From Tritrichomonas foetus (taxonomy: Eukaryota > Parabasalia > Tritrichomonadida > Tritrichomonadidae): a stretch of DNA of 64,000 bases. Positions within the stretch are counted from its first letter, which is position 1; the number at the start of each line of letters is the position of its first letter. This document shows, one piece after another, positions 29,080-39,686 of the stretch. The notes under the pieces were generated by a model. It saw only the letters and a list, made by a program, of their open reading frames with translations. It did no database searches and had not been told where the DNA came from. Where the stretch lies: the NCBI GenBank assembly GCA_001839685.1, contig MLAK01000893.1:99419-163418 (forward strand), given 5' to 3'. Position numbers and translations under genes: made by a program.

Positions 29080-29551
29080 GCGGAATAGAATTATAGATTA
29101 GAAACCTAGAAAGAAATAATATAGATTTAGAAATTTAGAATAAATATAGAGTTTTTATTTTAATTTATTCTCTTCTCTTCTTTTATTTTTATGAAATACT
29201 GTTTCATATTCAAGTATTATAAAATATTGTATAACATAATAAGTGAAAGTAGAAAAACAAGAATTTTTGTTCTTAACGAGGGTGAAATTTCAAAATCATG
29301 GAATTTCGACAAAAAATTCAATTCAAGCTAGTTCATTATCTTTTTTAAAATAATGTAAATGAATAGACCAATTATACATTGAAATATTATTTTAAATCTA
29401 ACCATATCATCGTCAAATTTCTTTAACGGATGCATTCAGAAATATTTATATCAATAAACTAATCAAAATAAAGAAAATCTTTCAAAATAATAGATTTCAT
29501 CACAAAAATTTCTTCAAAAATTGTGAACAACAAATTAATAAAATTTATTGC
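29080..29551. other. Intergenic gap
   Basis: 472 nt between two plus-strand genes. AT-rich with no structure I can name. The bases before the next ATG include TTTCTTCAAAA. Confidence 0.5.
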
Positions 29552-31249
29552 ATGTCGGACGCATCAGACCTTTTGCAAGAAGTACAAGGAGGTAATTTTC
29601 TGCCTCTTGCGCTCACACTCAACCCACTTCAGAGCATTCTCGAAAGGATCATTAAAATGATCAAAGATCAAAATATATCTATCGAAAATATGCAAAAAGA
29701 CCTCGACAGTAAAGCAGATAAGGATCAAGTCGATCAACTCAAGAAAGATTTGGAAGATGCCCAACAGAAAAACGAAGAACAACTCAAGAATTTGGCGGAT
29801 CAAATTTCAAATCAAAACGACGAAAACAACAACAACAACCAAAACAACCAAAACAACAATGACGATTTAAAGAGCCAACTTGATGATCTAAAGAAACAGA
29901 TGGAAGACCTCAAAAATCAACAAGATCAACTCGCCAACGATCAAAACAAACTCAAGGATGATGTAAATAAAATCAAAGATGATACAGAAAATCTCAAGAA
30001 TGAAACAGAGAATCTCAAAAATGAAACAGAGAATCTCAAAAACGATCAAAATAATATCAAAGATTTAACTGATCAACTCAAGAACAAAGTCGATGATGTT
30101 TCTGAAAATGCCCGAAATGATTCAAACAACAATAATAACAACAACAACAATGATTCTAACAATGACAACAACAATAATGAAAATAATAAGATCACTGGTG
30201 ATGATTTAGATTCACTTCGTGATTCCATCAATAACAATAACAGTGCTGTTCAAGACAAACTCAATGATCTTGAAAAATCATTGAAAGATTTACGAGACCA
30301 GCTTAATAAATTGATGCAAGATCAACAAAATAACAATAATAGTGATAATATGAATGACAATTCAAATAGCAACATCAACGATCGTAATAATAATAATTCT
30401 AATCAAAATAATGTTATTGATAGGAACGGAATCAACAGCGATAATAATAATAATGATATGAGTAACAATGACCACAACAACAATGATGATGATTCCAACA
30501 ACAACAACAACAATAATAATTATGATGAAGCCATTGAAAAACTTGAAAAACGTGTTTCTGAACTTGAAAACAAACTCGCAAATCAAAAGACAACGGGAAG
30601 TCATCTTCCAACACCACCATCTGGAACACCATCAGATAAACGTCCAATTCCTCCTTTGGGCAGCCTTCATAGCTCAGGACGAAGTAATTCTACTTCCAAT
30701 TTCAATCAACTTACAAAAGGTGATTCGAATGATTCAAACATTAGCGCTTTACGTGACCTTGTCGATGCTCTTCAGAATTCGGTCGTACAATTAAACAATG
30801 ATATGGAAAACATAAACAAGGATCTTGAAACAAGACCAACTCGCCAAAACATGCAAGAACTGTTTGAACAATTCAAGAAGAATTTCGCAAATATTATCGA
30901 CATGGTTGAATCTCTTCAAAACCATAATGGTAACTTTGCCACTCTTGATGATTTAAGAAAACTTGAAAATTCTGTGAAACAAGTCAACTTCGAGGTTGAA
31001 GAGGCAGCAGCAGCAAGAAAGAGTCTCAAGTGTCTTTCTTGTGGTCAGCCGTATCGACAAGTCACAAATGCAATCCAAGATTATGAAACAATGACAGTTT
31101 TAGGAGCTGCACCAATTTCTCAAGTCATGGGAAATGATAGACAATCTATCGTCTATGGAACAGATCATGAGCTATACTATTCAAGTAGTCCCAGAGCTAG
31201 ACCATTTGCGCTGACACCAACTGGAAGCCCAGAAAAGTCGGCCCAATGA
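29552..31249 (+). CDS. Asn-rich coiled-coil protein with CLSCGQ C-terminal module
   Basis: 565 aa. Coiled-coil segments (residues ~35-90, 105-195, 220-275, 325-350) alternate with poly-Asn linkers encoded mostly by AAC/AAT runs. The C-terminal ~140 residues are shared with the protein at 54050-56821: a helix with NMQELFEQF, then KCLSCGQPY and VYGTDHELYYSS. The helix-plus-CxxC arrangement recalls DUF4795 proteins (QRICH2/C16orf96) of the axoneme; that link is tentative. The N-terminus (LNPLQSILERIIKMIKDQ) also matches the paralogue in pattern. Probably cytoskeletal or flagellar. Confidence 0.8.
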   Translation: MSDASDLLQEVQGGNFLPLALTLNPLQSILERIIKMIKDQNISIENMQKDLDSKADKDQVDQLKKDLEDAQQKNEEQLKNLADQISNQNDENNNNNQNNQNNNDDLKSQLDDLKKQMEDLKNQQDQLANDQNKLKDDVNKIKDDTENLKNETENLKNETENLKNDQNNIKDLTDQLKNKVDDVSENARNDSNNNNNNNNNDSNNDNNNNENNKITGDDLDSLRDSINNNNSAVQDKLNDLEKSLKDLRDQLNKLMQDQQNNNNSDNMNDNSNSNINDRNNNNSNQNNVIDRNGINSDNNNNDMSNNDHNNNDDDSNNNNNNNNYDEAIEKLEKRVSELENKLANQKTTGSHLPTPPSGTPSDKRPIPPLGSLHSSGRSNSTSNFNQLTKGDSNDSNISALRDLVDALQNSVVQLNNDMENINKDLETRPTRQNMQELFEQFKKNFANIIDMVESLQNHNGNFATLDDLRKLENSVKQVNFEVEEAAAARKSLKCLSCGQPYRQVTNAIQDYETMTVLGAAPISQVMGNDRQSIVYGTDHELYYSSSPRARPFALTPTGSPEKSAQ

Positions 31250-33132
31250 AGAATTTTATATAGTCTTCGTTTGACTTGGTATAAGTAATCAAATTTCTTT
31301 TTTTTTTTTGTTTAGGTTTATCTTCTACCAGCTTTTTATTTCTAAAGGAAAATATCATTGTTTCATCTGTTGTTTGATTTCCTCATTTTATTTTGTTGAT
31401 AATGCAAGGACAAAAGTTGATTTTTCGTTCGCAATATTGCTTCATTTATTACACCTTAGTACTAACACATTTGAAAAAAGTAAATAGCTTGTTTATCTTT
31501 CCATTTTTCAATGAAAATCAACACGAATAATTTCGACTCTGGGAACATGCTTTAGGTGTTTTTATCTGAATAATTATTCAATCGAATTTTTATTTTGTGA
31601 GACAAAAACAACTAAAAAGTCAATAGGAAGTCATATTTCATTATTCATTGACAAATAATTTCATTTTCGAAAGTTTTTTGTCAATGGAATATTATCCTGA
31701 TTCACATGAGAAATAATATATTATCATGACATGAATAATTTTGCAGTTGAAATATGAAGTAAATGAACAATGTGGTGAATTGGTCTGGTGAAATGACTGT
31801 TCCAAATCAATATTTATATTATGATTTTGATTTCATGAAACCATGTTCCAAAATAGAATAAGTTTAAATACAAACTTATTCAATGCTAATCAGATCTAAA
31901 TGTTGATTTATTGAAGAAGCAAGATTTGATTCGAGGGGAAAAAAGCATCTTCATCTTTTTCGAAAATCAAAAGAAAATAAAAATAAAAAACCGGTTATTG
32001 AATTCAAAAAGTTCATTAGTTATCGCATGATTTCATATTATTTAGGTCATTCTATCTCGATCCGAGAAATAAAAACTCTCTAATTACTTGAATATTCTAA
32101 TTAGCATCAAATAATTCTATAACTTTTCTGAAAAGAGAAAAATAACAAAGAAAAATCAATTTTCGGCTATGTCATTGAAAAAGGATAAATTGCGCATCAC
32201 ACGAATAAACTATTTTCATTGTTTAATTTTTTCATCTCTCAAAAATCTTCTAAAGAGAAGTTTCCATAAATAAAAAGGATTTTTTTTTTATTGGCAGATT
32301 CCAAATGTCTTTTTCTCAGAATAGTAATTATATCCGAAATAAGTTGGAATAAACCTTTGGAAGGACCATTGCAGTGCGTTTCATGGATCGTTTTCTTTTC
32401 ATATTGATATTTTTATATCGAATGTCGATGAGTGATATATTATGGTCTAACAATATCAATTATTATTAGTGATCTAATTTACACCTAGTTATATTCAAGA
32501 AAAGACGCAAAATAATTGTTTTAAAAATTTCAAAGCTTTCAGAAAAATGCGTTCAAAATATTTGATGGTTTTTTTCTTATTTCCCACCAAAATATATCCT
32601 TGATGTAAATTAGAATTCATTCGATGTTTTCCTTAGAAAATGAATTCAATGTCGTTTAGAAACTCTAAAGATTTCATTCATTCAATATTAGAGCGGTTTT
32701 GCCATTATTTCTGAATTCGTCAGAAAAATAATTCTTTCTTAACAAAATAAAATTTTCATCCTTTCAAATTTTATGAAAAAGCTTTTGTTTTCATTGATCA
32801 TAAAACCATAGGAATGTCACAATGTCTCTGTTAAGGATTGTATAAACACCGAGTATCATTCAATTTTTTTTTCAGAGAACAAATTTTTCTTGTTATGAAT
32901 TTTATTGAAATAATATTTCTTTATGTATTGAAAAATGCATTCAATGAAAATAAGTACCTTTCAATTATTCAATTACTATATTGAGAAACATATAGAAAAA
33001 TTCAAAAGAAAACTTGAAAAGATATTCATTTACCTTTTTCAAATAGTTTTCAAAATATTGACTAGCTCTGCTTTGAATGATGTGACATCAAGAATTCACT
33101 TTTAAAGGGCTTTTTCCGGAACAAGCAGAAAA
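31250..33132. other. Long gene-free region upstream of the Myb gene
   Basis: 1.9 kb, the longest gap in the window apart from the inverted repeat. It has no open frame worth calling, no tRNA-like fold and no obvious repeat. TTCATT/TTTCA words are common. It may be a long regulatory region for the Myb gene or contain an unrecognised RNA. Confidence 0.45.
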
Positions 33133-33945
33133 ATGTTGACAGAAGCGCAACGCAAGGCAAGATTAGCTGGTCCATCATCTAAGAAAGTCAAGTTTACAAA
33201 AGCTGAAGACACTAAACTTGCCCTTTTGGTTCAAGAATTCTCCGATAATGATTGGAAGGCCATCGCTGAGCACATGGCTCCAAGAACAGCCCGCCAATGT
33301 CGCGAAAGGTGGACCAATTATGTCAACCCCACACTTTCCAAGGACCCATGGACGCAGGAAGAAGATTTGCTTTTGGTTGAAAAACATAAAGAATTCGGAA
33401 ACCATTGGAAAATCATCGAGAGATATTTCCCAAAGCGTTCCAAGAATAATATCAAACATAGGTGGTCAGCTTTGAAAGATGCTGTTCCTTCATCAAACCC
33501 TTCCACAACTCCAAATCAAACCGTATCATTTCCACAACCAGTGGCTCCTCAGACTTCTTCTTCCAATTCAACACCGTCAGCTTCATCATTAACATCAGCT
33601 CTTACAGCCGTAGCTGCCGCCGCCGTCTCCAACAATACTTCTAATCTAACAATTAACCTTCTTCCATCTAAACCAATTTCTATCAAGAACGAACCAATCG
33701 CACCTGTCATCCTTCCTGCGACTAGCCCAATGACACAACAGAGCCCTGTCATTATTCCCATCACATCAGTTGCGCCTCCCATTTTACAATTGCATCCCTT
33801 TTCAATCGAAGATACAGACACAATCAGAGAATCAACAGCTGATCCCTTTCAATTCTTCGATAGAATCCTCGACCAGCACGATTCATACATCCAATCCTTG
33901 GACAAGAGTGATTTGTGGTCTATATCCGAAGAAAATTTTTTCTGA
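33133..33945 (+). CDS. R2R3-type Myb transcription factor
   Basis: 270 aa. Two Myb repeats: residues ~18-66 (FTKAEDTKLALLVQEF..DWKAIAEHM..RTARQCRERWTNY) and ~70-115 (WTQEEDLLLVEKHKEFGNHWKIIERYF..RSKNNIKHRWSAL). The tryptophan spacing is normal, with F replacing the first W of R2, as in vertebrate and trichomonad R2R3 proteins. The rest is Ser/Pro/Ala-rich with an acidic C-terminal end, a possible activation region. Trichomonads use many small Myb proteins to bind promoter elements. Codon use is less AT-rich than in its neighbours. Confidence 0.93.
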   Translation: MLTEAQRKARLAGPSSKKVKFTKAEDTKLALLVQEFSDNDWKAIAEHMAPRTARQCRERWTNYVNPTLSKDPWTQEEDLLLVEKHKEFGNHWKIIERYFPKRSKNNIKHRWSALKDAVPSSNPSTTPNQTVSFPQPVAPQTSSSNSTPSASSLTSALTAVAAAAVSNNTSNLTINLLPSKPISIKNEPIAPVILPATSPMTQQSPVIIPITSVAPPILQLHPFSIEDTDTIRESTADPFQFFDRILDQHDSYIQSLDKSDLWSISEENFF

Positions 33946-34783
33946 TTCATCATCAGTAAAGTAAACGTATTAGTGTTTTTAAATGACATTTTCTCCATTA
34001 AAATATACGAAAAAAACTGAGAAGCAGGAGAGCCCAGAAAATCTCAAGACGATACAAATTGAATGTATCACTTCATGATTATTGAATACTATTTCAATTC
34101 CTCACAATTTTTGCAATTCTATTGTTTATGACGAAAACAATAGCAATCTTATTCAAAATATATGATTGAATTAATGGTTGAATACAGGCCAAATTTAAAT
34201 TTCAAATCTGCTGAAGGAGAAATCAAAGAAAAAGTGGACTTCTTTCGTCATTTTCTCCAGCCGTGATGAAAAATCTTCCAAATAAACAGCAAAAAGCCCA
34301 AGTCGACTGTATTACTTAACAAATTTCCTCCATTTTTCGTTTTTATTTCTATCTTAAATTATTCTCGAAATATTTTGGACAATAGCCAGTCATACTTTGT
34401 GGATAGTATCCACTGGATATAAATGCAATTGTAATTATATTCCGAATATCATCTTTTTTCGGAAATGAAAAATCACAGATTTGGCGAAAAATTTCCTTAG
34501 ATTAAAAAAATGACTTTTTTCGTGAGATAGTCATCACACATTTAGAAATAAATGGTTTTTTTTTGATCTAGGGGAATTATATGACAAATATTCATTTTTT
34601 TTTTTTATTTTCTGAGTCTTTCCTCCTCCAAATGAATAAAATTCGACCATGCTTTTATGTGGTTCAGTGATTTTCGAAAGTTTTCATGTCGCGATCTGAA
34701 TCTAAAATTTCGTGAAAAGTTAGCAAGAAAAAATTCGAATTACTAGTAATTTTATTTCATGAAAAACAATACAAACAAATAAT
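33946..34783. other. Intergenic gap between convergent genes
   Basis: 838 nt of AT-rich sequence, with short T runs near 34560 and 34598. No gene-like frame or structured RNA is visible. Confidence 0.5.
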
Positions 34784-35566
34784 TTATTTATCATTTGCGA
34801 GATGAAGGAGTGAATCTTTATCTGAGATTTGATTTCGAAGTTCAACAACATTTCGCCAAAGGAGCTTCTCGTTGCAGGTTGGGCAGGTCCCTTCGGTTGG
34901 AATGAGTGTCGAAGTTGAGTTTGATGTTTTTTCGATGAATCTACGTGCCAAACAACGAAGATGAAAAAAAGTGCTACAAAAAGGGCAAACTATCCAATTA
35001 AGCTTCTCTCCAATTGATTCATGGTCATTGTGGCAAATTAGACAAGTTGGATGGTTTTTCTCGCTTGGTGTTGGAATTAATTGAGTTTCGATAGGGATGT
35101 CTTCGAGACGTCCAAGTTTAACTGTATGATGCGGGTCAATTTTTGGTTCTGTATTTAAAAGATCGAGAACATCGGGGCATGTTACGCAAATTAGTAAATC
35201 GAGTCTATTCCATGGTGGAATGTTTAACATTTCTTTCAGAATCCGTATATGCGATTTGTATTTTGTTGGCCCACCAGTCTGCTGGAAAACTTCGTGCCAA
35301 TGAATTTCTTTTAATCTCGTAGATTGCGTTGGATGTTGCCAACACCATTCAAATTTTAGTGCTTGCTTCCTTGTTGGAAATCCATAAACAACAATTGTCA
35401 TTTCCCAGGGACGTTTGGCGTGTGTTTTGTATGCGCCGCCGGATCGATCGCCGTTGTGTTGCCTTAATCGACGCGTAGGATTAACAGTAAAGCCAACATA
35501 GCATGCTTCTCTATAGCTAGGATTTTTACTCCTTAACAAGTAGCAACCTGCAAAACTGGATTGCAT
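34784..35566 (-). CDS. SLX1: SLX1 structure-specific endonuclease subunit
   Basis: 260 aa. The N-terminal GIY-YIG nuclease domain has GCYLL (7-11), YVGFT (23-27), the TRRLRQHNG basic motif and catalytic Glu73 in KFEWCWQHP. GPWEM-type and PTRKQAL segments also match SLX1. A C-terminal RING/PHD-like zinc domain (~175-240) has CLICHNDHE, CPFCSTFFHLRCL and CPTC. This two-domain layout is specific to SLX1, which works with SLX4 to cut Holliday junctions and branched DNA in the nucleus. Length is typical. It is divergent from the TBC gene, with 131 nt between the starts. Confidence 0.95.
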   Translation of the reverse strand: MQSSFAGCYLLRSKNPSYREACYVGFTVNPTRRLRQHNGDRSGGAYKTHAKRPWEMTIVVYGFPTRKQALKFEWCWQHPTQSTRLKEIHWHEVFQQTGGPTKYKSHIRILKEMLNIPPWNRLDLLICVTCPDVLDLLNTEPKIDPHHTVKLGRLEDIPIETQLIPTPSEKNHPTCLICHNDHESIGEKLNWIVCPFCSTFFHLRCLARRFIEKTSNSTSTLIPTEGTCPTCNEKLLWRNVVELRNQISDKDSLLHLANDK

Positions 35567-35697
35567 CTTTCAAAGGAGTGAATTCACTTTTATTTTCAAA
35601 TTTTCCAGGTTTATTTGGTCATGAATAGTTTTTTCATAAAAAGTTTCATCATCATATTTTTAAATCACAAGTCAAATTATATATTTCTCAAATATTT

Positions 35698-37308
35698 ATG
35701 GATGAAGGGAGATCATTGGTTATTCAAGCACCAAACGTCGACTTCCAAATTGAACCGAAGAAACGAAATTCAGGAATCCTCTCGCTTTACTCGTCAGATT
35801 TAATGTATATAATTGAATGGATCCCTGATCCAAAACGAGACAAATCGATTTTAATTAAACGAAATATCCCGCCAAAAGTGACAGTTTCTTTCCAACAAAT
35901 AATTAAGATCGAAAGAGTGAATGATTCTTTTAATCGCGTTGCCTTAAGTTTTTCATTGGAAGGAAATTCAAGACTGCCTTTATTCATTTTTCATTCATTT
36001 CCCCACATTTTTGTTTCCCATTTTCTTGAATTTTTAATCTATAAAAATGTGATTCGCGTTTCAAAGAAACATCCAACAGTTTTCAATGTTTTACAAACAT
36101 ATAAAAATTCTATTAAATGTTCAGATAATTATAATGATTTCATTGTTACCAACCAAGATTTCCAGAACTTGGAAAAAACAGATCTAACACCTGAAGAAGT
36201 AGTGAGTATTCATACCCATAATCAAATACTTACTTCAATTGGCTATAAACAAGAAAATAAGAATTATTCACCAATTTCTATATCTGATATAATTTGTAGT
36301 GACTTTTCAGAGATAAAACGATTAATTTTTTTAAAAGGTATTGCACCAGAATCACGGCCACTTATCTGGCCGATCCTTTTTGGTGTCCTTCCATATTCAG
36401 CTGATGCTTCATTAATTGGAAAACATTTGAAAAAAATAACAAATGAATATTTGAATATTCAAACTCAATATCAACAGTTAACAGACGACCAAATCAGGAA
36501 TTCATCACTTATTCAAGATATTCAGCGTGTTATCAACAACGATGTTCAACGAAACGATCGACAAGATGAATCATTTAAAGGTGATAATAATCCAAATTTA
36601 TCGCTTTTACACAATGTCTTAATTGCATATTCGATTTTCAACAGAGACACAAGTTATGTTCAAGGAATGAATGATCTTGTATCACCATTAATTGTGATTT
36701 TTATAAAAGAATGGAAAGATGGAAATGCATTTTTTTATGATGGCACCATTAAAACTAAAGAAGAAGCAGAAGCCTTCATTTTTTGGAGTTTTGTAGGAAT
36801 GATGGAATTAACTCAACATGAAAGACTTTTCACAGATCTTGCACATCATCAAGCATTTATTCTTGAACGAGTTGCAGCAATAGCAACTGCTTTTCATCAT
36901 CCATTAAAAAAATTGTTGGAATCTGCCGAATTGAATAATTTATCATTTCTTTTTAAACCAATGGTTTTGATATTTAAACGGGCATTTAAAACAAGCGAAC
37001 TTTGGAGGCTTTGGGATTCTATATTTACTGCAGAATCACCACCTTGCTTCAGTAGATTTGTTGGTGCTGCTATTTTAATTTTATTGTTTCCGAAATTGTT
37101 GATTCATACAAATCAAACTTTGGGAGAAGTGATGTGTTTTGCTGATGGATTTATGAATGAAGTTGAAATTGAATCTGTCCTTTCTCTGGCATCGATTTTA
37201 ATGGCCAGGTTGGGAAGAGGTCATCCCCTTCATGATTTTGTTTATGAATCAATGCCAGATAAAAATGAATACAAAAGATTTTATCCAAAATATTTCAAAT
37301 TGAAATAA
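35698..37308 (+). CDS. TBC-domain RabGAP, TBC1D15/Gyp7 type
   Basis: 536 aa. The N-terminal ~200 residues resemble the PH-like/DUF3548 region of TBC1D15/17 relatives. The TBC domain spans ~residues 215-480: FLKGIAPESRPLIWPILFG, the Arg-finger box INNDVQRNDR (~278-287) and the Gln-finger box YVQGMNDL (~320-327), then IFKRAFKTSELWRLWD. Both catalytic fingers are present, so GTPase-activating function toward Rabs is expected, probably in endolysosomal traffic as for Gyp7. The frame is uninterrupted. Confidence 0.93.
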   Translation: MDEGRSLVIQAPNVDFQIEPKKRNSGILSLYSSDLMYIIEWIPDPKRDKSILIKRNIPPKVTVSFQQIIKIERVNDSFNRVALSFSLEGNSRLPLFIFHSFPHIFVSHFLEFLIYKNVIRVSKKHPTVFNVLQTYKNSIKCSDNYNDFIVTNQDFQNLEKTDLTPEEVVSIHTHNQILTSIGYKQENKNYSPISISDIICSDFSEIKRLIFLKGIAPESRPLIWPILFGVLPYSADASLIGKHLKKITNEYLNIQTQYQQLTDDQIRNSSLIQDIQRVINNDVQRNDRQDESFKGDNNPNLSLLHNVLIAYSIFNRDTSYVQGMNDLVSPLIVIFIKEWKDGNAFFYDGTIKTKEEAEAFIFWSFVGMMELTQHERLFTDLAHHQAFILERVAAIATAFHHPLKKLLESAELNNLSFLFKPMVLIFKRAFKTSELWRLWDSIFTAESPPCFSRFVGAAILILLFPKLLIHTNQTLGEVMCFADGFMNEVEIESVLSLASILMARLGRGHPLHDFVYESMPDKNEYKRFYPKYFKLK

Positions 37309-37781
37309 TTCATTGATTGTTTTTATTTATAAATAAGTGAATTTTTAAAGATACTAATCTTTAATATGATAAATATTTGTTGTTTGTAAATTATACTAAA
37401 GATAATAACTAGTTATTCTTTTGTTTTATCTTATTTTGCAGAGTGGATTTCTAATTTCCAATCGTGACTCGAAATTCCCTGAAGTGAGTCATATTGTTAG
37501 CATTTGTGTTCCTTCTAATAATCAATGCTTTCTCTGAAATAATACCATTATGTTTCGATTTTTCATTGTCATTAAACAATCATATATTGATAACTTAAAT
37601 AATCGAAACCTCAAGCATTTTATTATCATGTAGATATCAAATATACAGTTTCATGGAGTCTTTCAAGAAGACGTCTGATTTTAAATGAAATGATTATCAC
37701 TCAGAGTGAGTTATCAAACGTTCATCTCAATTTTTTCCGTTTCAATGTTTTATATTCACTTTTTGAGTTATTTATATCACA
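37309..37781. other. Intergenic gap
   Basis: 473 nt, AT-rich, between two plus-strand genes. Nothing recognisable. Confidence 0.5.
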
Positions 37782-39389
37782 ATGTTAAGTTTTTTCAAAA
37801 AATCGAAAGGCATGAAAGCATTTCAAGACTCACCTCTTTTTCATTTTTTACCAAATGGTGACATCATATGCCTTTGTTGCCAGCATAAGTGTGTCATACC
37901 ACCCGGCAAGCTTGGAAAGTGTAGGGTGCGTGCAAACATTGATGGAAAACCACATTCCCCAACCTGGGGACAATACACAGTATGCATTGATCCAGTAGAA
38001 AAGAAGCCACTTTATCATTTCCTTCCAGGATCAAAAGTGTATTCATATGGCACTGTTGGATGTAATTTCAATTGTCAATTTTGCCAGAACTCCTCCCTAA
38101 GTATGTGGAAGCTTGACATAGAGGATGTTGCTGCTCTTGATAATTCTGAAGGCAGAAAACTTGCCAAACACACGCCTGAAGAAATGGTTCGTGACGCTTT
38201 ACGAAGTGGATGTCTTTCAATTGCATCAACATACAACGAGCCAACAGTATCAACAGAATACTCTTATGAAGTTTTCAAGTTGGCAAAAGCCAAAGGTTTG
38301 AAAACAATCTATGTAACAAACGGATTCGAAAGCGTCGAAACACTTAATTTTATCGGTCCTTATTTAGATGCAGTAAATATCGATCTTAAATCTTTCCGTG
38401 AAGAATTCTATGTAAAAGTCCTAGGTGGACACTTAAAAGGAGTCTGCAACACAATCAAAAGGTGTTCAAAAATGGGAATTCATACTGAAGTAACAACTCT
38501 TTTAATTCCTGACGCGAATGATAGTGATGAAGAAATAACAGACATTGCTAACTTTATTGCTGGTGTTGATAAAGACATCCCATGGCATGTTTCAGCTTAT
38601 CATGATGATTATAAATTCTCTGGAAGAGGAAGAACACCTGTTTCTACACTTGAAAGGGCTGTTGAGATTGGAAAAAAGGCGGGACTCAAGTATATCTATA
38701 TGGGAAATGTACGAACACCTGAAGGAAGAAATACGTTTTGTCCTAAATGCGGTAACACTTTAATCAATAGAGAATGGTTTGATGCCAGACCATCACTCAA
38801 AAAAGGAACGTGTAAATGTGGACAAGTAATTCCAGGTGTGTTTGTTGATGCTGTTAACGTGAAACCAAGGGTTGATCATGTTCCACAAGAATTACTTGAT
38901 GAGCCAACAACTGCTTCTGTGGCCCTGGCAGCTGGTGGAAACACAGATGAAAGTACCAAAGATGGCTTGAACTTTGTGGCTTATGCTTCACAAGGAGGGA
39001 CTTCGAAAGAATTTGCAGAAAAAATTGGTCAAAATCTTGGATATAAAGTTATTGATTTTGCTTCTTTGGATGTAGCAACATTACAGGCTGCTAAAAATGC
39101 AGTGTTTGCGGTCTCTACTTATGGACGTGGACATCCACCAGCAACCTCAAGAGAAGCATGGGGAAAGATTTCTGAAATGACAGAAAAGCTACCAAATTTG
39201 AAGTTTGCCATTCTTGGATGTGGTTCCTCATCGTTCGAAGCAACATTTGTTGGATTTGCAAAAAGTGTAAATGAAAAACTTTTGTCACTTGGCGGAACAC
39301 AGGTTACTCCACTTTGTACACGGGATGAAAATGAAGATGAAGACGATGAAAAGGTTGATCAATGGATTACACAATTGAAGTTCACCTAA
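37782..39389 (+). CDS. AmmeMemoRadiSam-type radical SAM protein fused to a flavodoxin domain
   Basis: 535 aa. Residues ~20-365 match the AmmeMemoRadiSam radical SAM family (AmrS, related to pyruvate-formate-lyase-activating enzymes). These residues contain CCQHKC and GKCRVR, the 4Fe-4S/SAM motif C94-NFN-C98-QF-C101, TYNEPTV, YVTNGF and AVNIDLKSF. A zinc-ribbon tail (CPKCG, then CKCG) follows. Residues ~395-535 are a diflavin-reductase-type flavodoxin: FVAYASQGGTSKEFAEKIG (FMN phosphate loop), VSTYGRGHPPATS, AILGCGSSSFEA and an acidic DENEDEDDEKVDQW end. The fused FMN domain probably feeds electrons to the iron-sulfur cluster. The substrate is unknown. Confidence 0.88.
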   Translation: MLSFFKKSKGMKAFQDSPLFHFLPNGDIICLCCQHKCVIPPGKLGKCRVRANIDGKPHSPTWGQYTVCIDPVEKKPLYHFLPGSKVYSYGTVGCNFNCQFCQNSSLSMWKLDIEDVAALDNSEGRKLAKHTPEEMVRDALRSGCLSIASTYNEPTVSTEYSYEVFKLAKAKGLKTIYVTNGFESVETLNFIGPYLDAVNIDLKSFREEFYVKVLGGHLKGVCNTIKRCSKMGIHTEVTTLLIPDANDSDEEITDIANFIAGVDKDIPWHVSAYHDDYKFSGRGRTPVSTLERAVEIGKKAGLKYIYMGNVRTPEGRNTFCPKCGNTLINREWFDARPSLKKGTCKCGQVIPGVFVDAVNVKPRVDHVPQELLDEPTTASVALAAGGNTDESTKDGLNFVAYASQGGTSKEFAEKIGQNLGYKVIDFASLDVATLQAAKNAVFAVSTYGRGHPPATSREAWGKISEMTEKLPNLKFAILGCGSSSFEATFVGFAKSVNEKLLSLGGTQVTPLCTRDENEDEDDEKVDQWITQLKFT

Positions 39390-39439
39390 TTTTAATTTTT
39401 TTGAATTATTCATTTTTGATAAAATCATGGTTTATTAGT

Positions 39440-39545
39440 TATTTATCTATTCTTTTTTCTTTTCTTTTTTTTTTTTTTTTTTTTTTTTTTNTTTTTTTGT
39501 AATATTTTTATATATTAGTGGTACTTCATAATTAAAACAAACAAA

Positions 39546-39577
<32 letters not shown>
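39440..39577. repeat. Long T run (with one N) facing a long A run
   Basis: Between the stops of two convergent genes: a T-rich run from about 39460 to 39498 containing an N at 39491, then about 45 nt, then an A run of over 30 bases from about 39549. The lengths of such homopolymers are unreliable in draft assemblies. Confidence 0.7.
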
Positions 39578-39580
<3 letters not shown>

Positions 39581-39686
39581 TGATGAAAAATAAAACAAAG
39601 AAAGTGAAAAATCACGGAAAGAACAATTTTTATTAACAATTTAAACAATATATGTTCAGTTTTTTTCGAGACGATATTTTTTGTAT

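Noticed and set aside
30362..30794. Ile/Val-, His/Cys- or Thr/Met-rich ORFs opposite or beside the Asn-rich coiled coil
   Set aside because: They are other-frame readings of AAC/AAT/GAT runs.
33133..33945. Overlapping ORFs of 60-94 aa within the Myb gene
   Set aside because: Out-of-frame shadows; the Myb repeats fix the true frame.
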